Shown here: positions 6,229 to 9,986 of the stretch, one piece after another
How positions within the stretch are numbered: position 1 is the first letter of the stretch
Layout: each line of letters opens with the position of its first letter
Assembly: GCA_964443435.1 (NCBI GenBank)
Contig: CAYUCW010000066.1
Span: 1-9,986 of the forward strand
Reading direction: 5' to 3'
DNA length: 9,986 nucleotides
DNA from: Pseudaquidulcibacter sp964443435
Lineage (GTDB): Bacteria > Pseudomonadota > Alphaproteobacteria > Caulobacterales > Aquidulcibacteraceae
Notes under the pieces: model-generated
Told to the model about the DNA's origin: nothing
Databases searched by the model: none
The model's input: the letters and a program-made list of their open reading frames with translations, nothing else
Program-made: the position numbers and the translations under genes

Positions 6229-6984
6229 TTATAGATTAGTAAATCTTCTAAATACGCGTGCGCTAAGAAATCCTGCGCCCATTGCAATGCAAACACCCCA
6301 AAGCCCGTGCAGTATTTTATGATCTCTTGCAAATCGATAAATTGCACGTTCAATTCCAACCTTGGTCACTACAAATGTTGAAAAATGTGTATCAAGTGGG
6401 CGACCATTACGAAATACGAATACTTTAACCGAATAAAGCCCCGGTGCGGTCAAATCTGGCATATTTAAATCTGCTCTAAAAAGGCTATCTTGCATATATT
6501 TAACGCCTTTATCGGCTTTAACAAAAAGACCCTGACTAGATCTTTTGGCAATAAATGCATTTTTATAATGATTTTGCTCTGCACTTGAATAATCACCAAT
6601 TATATTAAGCTGACTTATCGGGGTTATTCCATAAAGATTAAGAGTATCATTGGGCGCGATTTTTTCGATTGGTCTTGTGCTTGCAATGCCAAAAAATGTT
6701 GGCGCAGTTTCAAATTTTACTCGCTTAGAGCCAATCCATAAACCAAAAATCCTTGATTTTTCAGAAATCCAAGCCGGTCTATCTGGGCCACGAATAACAA
6801 TAATCATATCGGTTTGCTGATTTTTTGGCATTTCAAGCGCACCAAACATAGTGACCTTTGTGCCATTAAAGCTTGAAGTTAATAAAACAGATTCTTCTAT
6901 AAGAGCGGCGGCAAGCTTTGTTCTTTGGGCGCTGGCATTAAGCGGCAGCAAAAGCAAAATAATTAAAAATATAAGCTTTTTCAT
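6229..6984 (-). CDS. Alph_Pro_TM / TIGR02186 family membrane protein
   Basis: The 251-residue product has a signal peptide (1-19, MKKLIFLIILLLLPLNASA, cut before Q20) and a long periplasmic beta-rich region. A single C-terminal membrane segment (about 227-246) is preceded by VGIERAIYRFARDHKILHG and followed by a basic RRF end. This layout, the length, and the segments FNGTKVTMFGALE and IIVIRGPDRPAWISEKSRIFGLWI match the Alph_Pro_TM / TIGR02186 family as I remember it. That family is of unknown function and is reported from Alphaproteobacteria. Its ATG overlaps the TAA of the upstream TauE/SafE permease by one base (TAATG), so translation is coupled and the two likely work together; a periplasmic partner or accessory of the exporter is the simplest inference. 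Its stop codon directly abuts the stop codon of the convergent paraoxonase-like gene, with no terminator between. Confidence 0.88.
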   Translation of the reverse strand: MKKLIFLIILLLLPLNASAQRTKLAAALIEESVLLTSSFNGTKVTMFGALEMPKNQQTDMIIVIRGPDRPAWISEKSRIFGLWIGSKRVKFETAPTFFGIASTRPIEKIAPNDTLNLYGITPISQLNIIGDYSSAEQNHYKNAFIAKRSSQGLFVKADKGVKYMQDSLFRADLNMPDLTAPGLYSVKVFVFRNGRPLDTHFSTFVVTKVGIERAIYRFARDHKILHGLWGVCIAMGAGFLSARVFRRFTNL

Positions 6985-7904
6985 TATAAGCCGCCCCCCG
7001 CCGAAGACGCGCCAAATAAATCTTGCGGTTTAAAGAACATTTGCCCCATAAGGACTAGGGCAAGAATAATTATTATCGCCCCTAATAAAACTCTTAATTG
7101 CTCACCCTTTATACGTTTGCCAAAAAGGCTTCCAAATTGTGCCCCAATAACCGCACCAAATATAAGTATACCACTTAGGACTAAATCAAGGCCACCATTC
7201 GTACTGGCTTGGAGGAATGTCGTCATAGAGCTCATGACTAAGACTTGGAAAATAGAAGTACCAACCACAAGGCTTGGCGGCATATTAACAATATAAATCA
7301 AAGCAGGAATAAGTAAAAAGCCGCCACCAACACCCATAATGGCTGATAAAAACCCAATTATAAGACCGATTAAAATTGGCGGAATTACAGAAATATAAAG
7401 TTTAGAGCGCGGAAATTTAATTTTCCAAGGAAGCTTATAGCTCCAGGTTGAATGCCTAGAATGCTTTGCCGCAAGTGGCTTATTTTTCCTAAAAATGCTT
7501 GCAAGCGATTCTCTTAAAAGGCTATAGCCAACATAAGATAATAAGATAACATAGGCAATATGAATTACGGATTCAGCCGCGCCAAGAGTTTGTAAAATTT
7601 TAAACGCGCCGGTTCCAAAGCCAACACCAATAACCCCTGCTATTGAAACCAATAAAGCCATACGTAAATCAAAGGCCTTGCGCTCTAATTGTGGGATAAA
7701 TCCAGACATAGAAGCGGCAACCGAAACATTCGCCCCAGATACAATAGCAATATTAGCAGGAATTCCACAAAGCAATAATAATGGCGTAAGAAGAAAGCCG
7801 CCACCAATCCCAAACAGACCAGAAATACAGCCGATAAGCATGCCTATGCCTATCATTAAATAAGGATTTATTGCCATCTCTGCGATAGGCAAATATACTT
7901 CCAT
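6984..7904 (-). CDS. TauE/SafE (TSUP) family sulfite/organosulfonate-type permease
   Basis: The 306-residue product is an integral membrane protein with about eight segments. The two halves carry the duplicated family motif: SGLFGIGGGFLLTPLLL at 28-44 and SAIMGVGGGFLLIPALI at 187-203. A polar linker (about 131-172, rich in Lys, Arg and His) joins the halves on the presumed cytoplasmic side. Family members move sulfite, sulfoacetate, sulfolactate or other sulfur-containing anions across the inner membrane; the substrate here cannot be told from sequence and no sulfur-metabolism gene is nearby. The start MEVYLPIAEM has a strong Shine-Dalgarno sequence (GAGGGGAG, 4 nt before ATG). It is the first gene of a coupled pair with the Alph_Pro_TM gene. 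Confidence 0.9.
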   Translation of the reverse strand: MEVYLPIAEMAINPYLMIGIGMLIGCISGLFGIGGGFLLTPLLLLCGIPANIAIVSGANVSVAASMSGFIPQLERKAFDLRMALLVSIAGVIGVGFGTGAFKILQTLGAAESVIHIAYVILLSYVGYSLLRESLASIFRKNKPLAAKHSRHSTWSYKLPWKIKFPRSKLYISVIPPILIGLIIGFLSAIMGVGGGFLLIPALIYIVNMPPSLVVGTSIFQVLVMSSMTTFLQASTNGGLDLVLSGILIFGAVIGAQFGSLFGKRIKGEQLRVLLGAIIIILALVLMGQMFFKPQDLFGASSAGGGL

Positions 7905-8030
7905 TATTCTCCCCTCTTTTGGTCAAACTTAACTTAAATGCAATTCGCGGCTTTAAACAATATTATTTTGTTAAAAATAAGGTGTTTTGTCTAAAAATGT
8001 CTGTAAATTATTGCCATAAATTATTAAAAT

Positions 8031-8062
8031 ATCATATTTTGATTTTAAGAGAAAAATATGAT
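8031..8062. repeat. 10-bp perfect inverted repeat upstream of the HerA-like gene
   Basis: ATCATATTTT (8031..8040) and AAAATATGAT (8053..8062) are perfect inverted copies with a 12-nt spacer. The right arm touches the candidate -35 box of the downstream gene, so this could be a regulator site. The region is very AT-rich, so chance is a real alternative. Confidence 0.4.
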
Positions 8063-8091
8063 TGATTTAATTGTACTAATCTAATTATTAT
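8062..8091 (+). promoter_or_regulatory. Candidate promoter of the HerA-like / aldehyde dehydrogenase pair
   Basis: TTGATT (8062..8067) is followed after 18 bp by TATTAT (8086..8091). Transcription would start near 8098, about 27 nt before the ATG, keeping the AAGGG ribosome site at 8114..8118. Both hexamers are imperfect. Confidence 0.35.
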
Positions 8092-8124
8092 GATTAAAAT
8101 AAATGCATTGTAAAAGGGCAAATA

Positions 8125-9639
8125 ATGAATAATTCAATTTTAATCGGTGGCGGTGGCGAGCCAATTGCACCAATAAGCTTAAACCTTAAACGTGCTAACC
8201 GTCATGGTTTGGTTGCGGGGGCTACGGGTACTGGTAAAACTGTAACTTTACAGGTTTTGGCGGAAGGCTTTGCTAAAGCAGGTGTTCCAGTTTTTGCGGC
8301 CGATGTTAAAGGTGACTTATCTGGCTGCTCACAAGTTTGGGAACCTTCAGAGCCGTTTAAGGCGCGCGCCCAAAAAATTGGCATGATGGATTATCGCTCC
8401 GAAGCTGCGCCCGTTGTATTTTGGGATTTATATGGCAAATCTGGTCACCCAATAAGAACCACAATTTCGGAAATGGGCCCAACGCTTCTCGCCCGTCTTA
8501 TGGATGTAACCGATGCACAATCGGGCGCATTGACCATTGCCTTTAAAATGGCGGATGATGAAGGTCTTTTGCTTCTTGATATGAAAGACCTAAAAGCCAT
8601 TTTTGATTATATGGCCGAAAATACAGAAACGGTTTCAAAAAATTATGGCCTTGTAACTAAGCAAGCAATTGCGGTTTTACAAAGAAAAATCCTTGAACTT
8701 GAATCTGCTGGCGCAGACCAGTTTTTTGGTGAAACCGCGCTTGATGTGAATGATTTTATGCGCACTGATTTATCGGGTCGTGGCATTATAAATATTCTTG
8801 ATGGCTCTAAACTTATGTCATCGCCAACTCTATATTCAACATTCTTGCTTTATTTATTAAGTGAATTATTTGAGATTTTACCCGAAGTTGGTGATCCTGA
8901 AAAGCCAAAACTTGTATTCTTTTTTGACGAAGCCCATTTATTATTTAAAGATGCGCCAAAGGCATTATTGACGACAATTGAACAAGTTGTCCGTCTTATT
9001 CGCTCAAAAGGGGTTGGTATTTATTTTGTAACCCAAAACCCGCAAGACATTCCAGAAAGTGTGCTTGCGCAATTGGGCAATAGAATACAGCATGCGCTTC
9101 GTGCCTATACGCCTTCAGAAATGAAAGCTGTGAAAATTGCGGCTGAATCTTTCCGCGCAAATCCTAATTTTGATACAGAGTCTATAATTGGTGAACTTGG
9201 CGTTGGCGAAGCCCTTGTTTCAACACTTGATGAAAAAGGTGTCCCAACAATTGTTGAGCGCACTTTTATAAGACCGCCTTATTCAAAAGTCGGCCCTGCT
9301 TTACCAGAAGATAGAGCAAGGGTGATTTCAAATAGCCCGATAGGCACAAAATACAATAATATTCTTGATAGAGAATCGGCGTTTGAAATTCTTTCAAAGA
9401 AAGAAGCAGAACTTGAAGCCGCTCAGGCAAAGGTTCAAGCAGAGAAAATCGCCGAAGAAAAAAGAGAAGATTCGCCAATGGGTGGCGTGCTTGGAAGTAT
9501 TCTTGGCACCGGAAGTTCAAGACGCGGAAGACGTGGCGATTCAATATTAGAGGCAACTGCAAAATCAATGGCGCGCCAAGCGGGAAATACTCTTGTGCGT
9601 TCCCTTGTCAGAGGTATTTTAGGAAGTTTAAAGAAATAA
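8125..9639 (+). CDS. HerA-like ATPase, DUF853 (YjgR) family
   Basis: The 504-residue product has the usual length for this family. It carries a Walker A motif GATGTGKT at 32-39, followed by FAADVKGDLSG (57-67), where HerA/FtsK-type ATPases bring a charged strand to the site. The Walker B strand is VFFFDEAH, with D268 and E269. A sensor-like segment FVTQNPQDIPESVLAQLGNRIQHALRAYTP (Q304 in TQN) follows and includes arginines likely to act as fingers between subunits. The C-terminal part is a charged Glu/Lys/Ala helix (about 418-450) and a basic RRGRRGD tail ending in a helix. Related HerA proteins are hexameric DNA translocases. The role of the DUF853 branch is not settled, and there is no NurA-type nuclease gene beside it. 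The ATG has AAGGG 6 nt upstream. Its stop codon is directly followed by the ATG of an aldehyde dehydrogenase. Confidence 0.93.
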   Translation: MNNSILIGGGGEPIAPISLNLKRANRHGLVAGATGTGKTVTLQVLAEGFAKAGVPVFAADVKGDLSGCSQVWEPSEPFKARAQKIGMMDYRSEAAPVVFWDLYGKSGHPIRTTISEMGPTLLARLMDVTDAQSGALTIAFKMADDEGLLLLDMKDLKAIFDYMAENTETVSKNYGLVTKQAIAVLQRKILELESAGADQFFGETALDVNDFMRTDLSGRGIINILDGSKLMSSPTLYSTFLLYLLSELFEILPEVGDPEKPKLVFFFDEAHLLFKDAPKALLTTIEQVVRLIRSKGVGIYFVTQNPQDIPESVLAQLGNRIQHALRAYTPSEMKAVKIAAESFRANPNFDTESIIGELGVGEALVSTLDEKGVPTIVERTFIRPPYSKVGPALPEDRARVISNSPIGTKYNNILDRESAFEILSKKEAELEAAQAKVQAEKIAEEKREDSPMGGVLGSILGTGSSRRGRRGDSILEATAKSMARQAGNTLVRSLVRGILGSLKK

Positions 9640-9986
9640 ATGCAAAGCCATTTGGAATTTTATATTAATGGGGAATGGGTCAAACCAAATAACGCCATAA
9701 AGCATGCAATTATAAATCCTGCGACGGAGGAAGAAATTGCCGAAATTTCACTTGGTAATGCAATTGACGTTGATAATGCGGTGGCCGCCGCCAAAGCCGC
9801 GTTTGAAACTTATTCTTTGACTTCGCGTGAATATCGTATTGCGCTTTTTGAAAAAATTATCGCCATTTATACTAATAGGCTTGATGAAATGGCGGAGGCT
9901 ATTTCAATTGAAATGGGTGCGCCATTATGGAAAGCAAAGCGTGCGCAAGCGCCTTCGGGTATGGCGCATTTTATGGAAGCTTTGAA
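9640..9986 (+). CDS. Aldehyde dehydrogenase family protein, N-terminal part only
   Basis: The frame is open from ATG 9640 to the window end (115 complete codons). It reads MQSHLEFYINGEWVKP, then IINPATEEEIAEISLGNAIDVDNAVAAAKAAFETYS, then SREYRIALFEKIIAIYTNRLDEMAEAISIEMGAP. These are the N-terminal segments of NAD(P)-dependent aldehyde dehydrogenases: the oligomerisation strand, the INPATE turn and the first helices of the cofactor domain. The catalytic cysteine and glutamate lie beyond the window, so substrate type cannot be judged. The ATG follows the HerA-like TAA with no intervening base (TAAATG). A possible AGGAAG site lies 13 nt back, inside the upstream gene, so translation is probably coupled. 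A typical family member is about 470-500 residues, so roughly three quarters is missing here. Confidence 0.9.
   Translation, partial: MQSHLEFYINGEWVKPNNAIKHAIINPATEEEIAEISLGNAIDVDNAVAAAKAAFETYSLTSREYRIALFEKIIAIYTNRLDEMAEAISIEMGAPLWKAKRAQAPSGMAHFMEAL

Larger units (their letters stand above)
7905..8124. other. AT-rich divergent intergenic region
   Basis: This 220-bp spacer separates the divergent TauE/SafE and HerA-like genes. It holds two TGTCT copies 10 bp apart (7988..7992 and 7998..8002), an inverted repeat at 8031..8062 and a candidate plus-strand promoter at 8062..8091. I find no convincing promoter for the minus-strand pair and no open frame that looks like a gene. Confidence 0.5.

Noticed and set aside
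7932..7975. Imperfect dyad TTTAAACAA / TTGTTAAAA as a terminator or operator
   Set aside because: The arms match only with a mismatch or bulge, are nearly pure A/T, and there is no gene end on either side to terminate.
9266..9568. Minus-strand 100-codon open frame opposite the HerA-like gene
   Set aside because: It is Leu-rich with no domain, antisense to the real gene, and its composition mirrors the Glu/Lys/Arg-rich coding strand.

Overview
The window looks like chromosomal DNA from an AT-rich, probably free-living alphaproteobacterium. The strongest pointer is the gene at 6229..6984. It has the form of the Alph_Pro_TM / TIGR02186 proteins, a family described as confined to Alphaproteobacteria and single-copy, and it sits directly behind a TauE/SafE permease. 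The cysteine-free bL31 and the SPFH protein paired with a ribbon-helix-helix protein fit the same group. This assignment rests on recognition of the families, not on a search. I see no insertion sequence, prophage gene, tRNA, rRNA or CRISPR array.

Layout. Bases 1..1120 carry a minus-strand pair: an SPFH (band 7) membrane protein followed in the same reading frame by a small ribbon-helix-helix DNA-binding protein that runs off the window. Its promoter is covered by a striking 30-bp symmetric operator-like element. Next, also on the minus strand, come a membrane acyltransferase (1165..2271), a hybrid sensor histidine kinase (2354..4672) and the ribosomal protein bL31 gene (4770..4994). Between bL31 and the kinase lies a 14-bp inverted repeat. 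Its U-tract abuts the kinase start codon, and its 3' arm contains the kinase Shine-Dalgarno sequence.

A divergent promoter region (5046..5101) separates rpmE from a plus-strand gene for a membrane-anchored paraoxonase-like beta-propeller (5143..6228). That gene ends exactly where the convergent Alph_Pro_TM gene ends. The Alph_Pro_TM gene and the upstream TauE/SafE gene form a translationally coupled minus-strand pair (TAATG overlap). A 220-bp AT-rich divergent spacer leads to a plus-strand pair: a HerA/DUF853 ATPase (8125..9639) and an aldehyde dehydrogenase whose ATG follows the ATPase stop codon with no gap and which is cut by the window end.

Most of the content is ordinary core and accessory metabolism. 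The items most worth a second look are the SPFH/RHH pair with its operator, the hairpin that could both terminate rpmE transcripts and hide the kinase ribosome-binding site, and the paraoxonase homologue, which keeps the disulfide cysteines but appears to lack the catalytic histidines.
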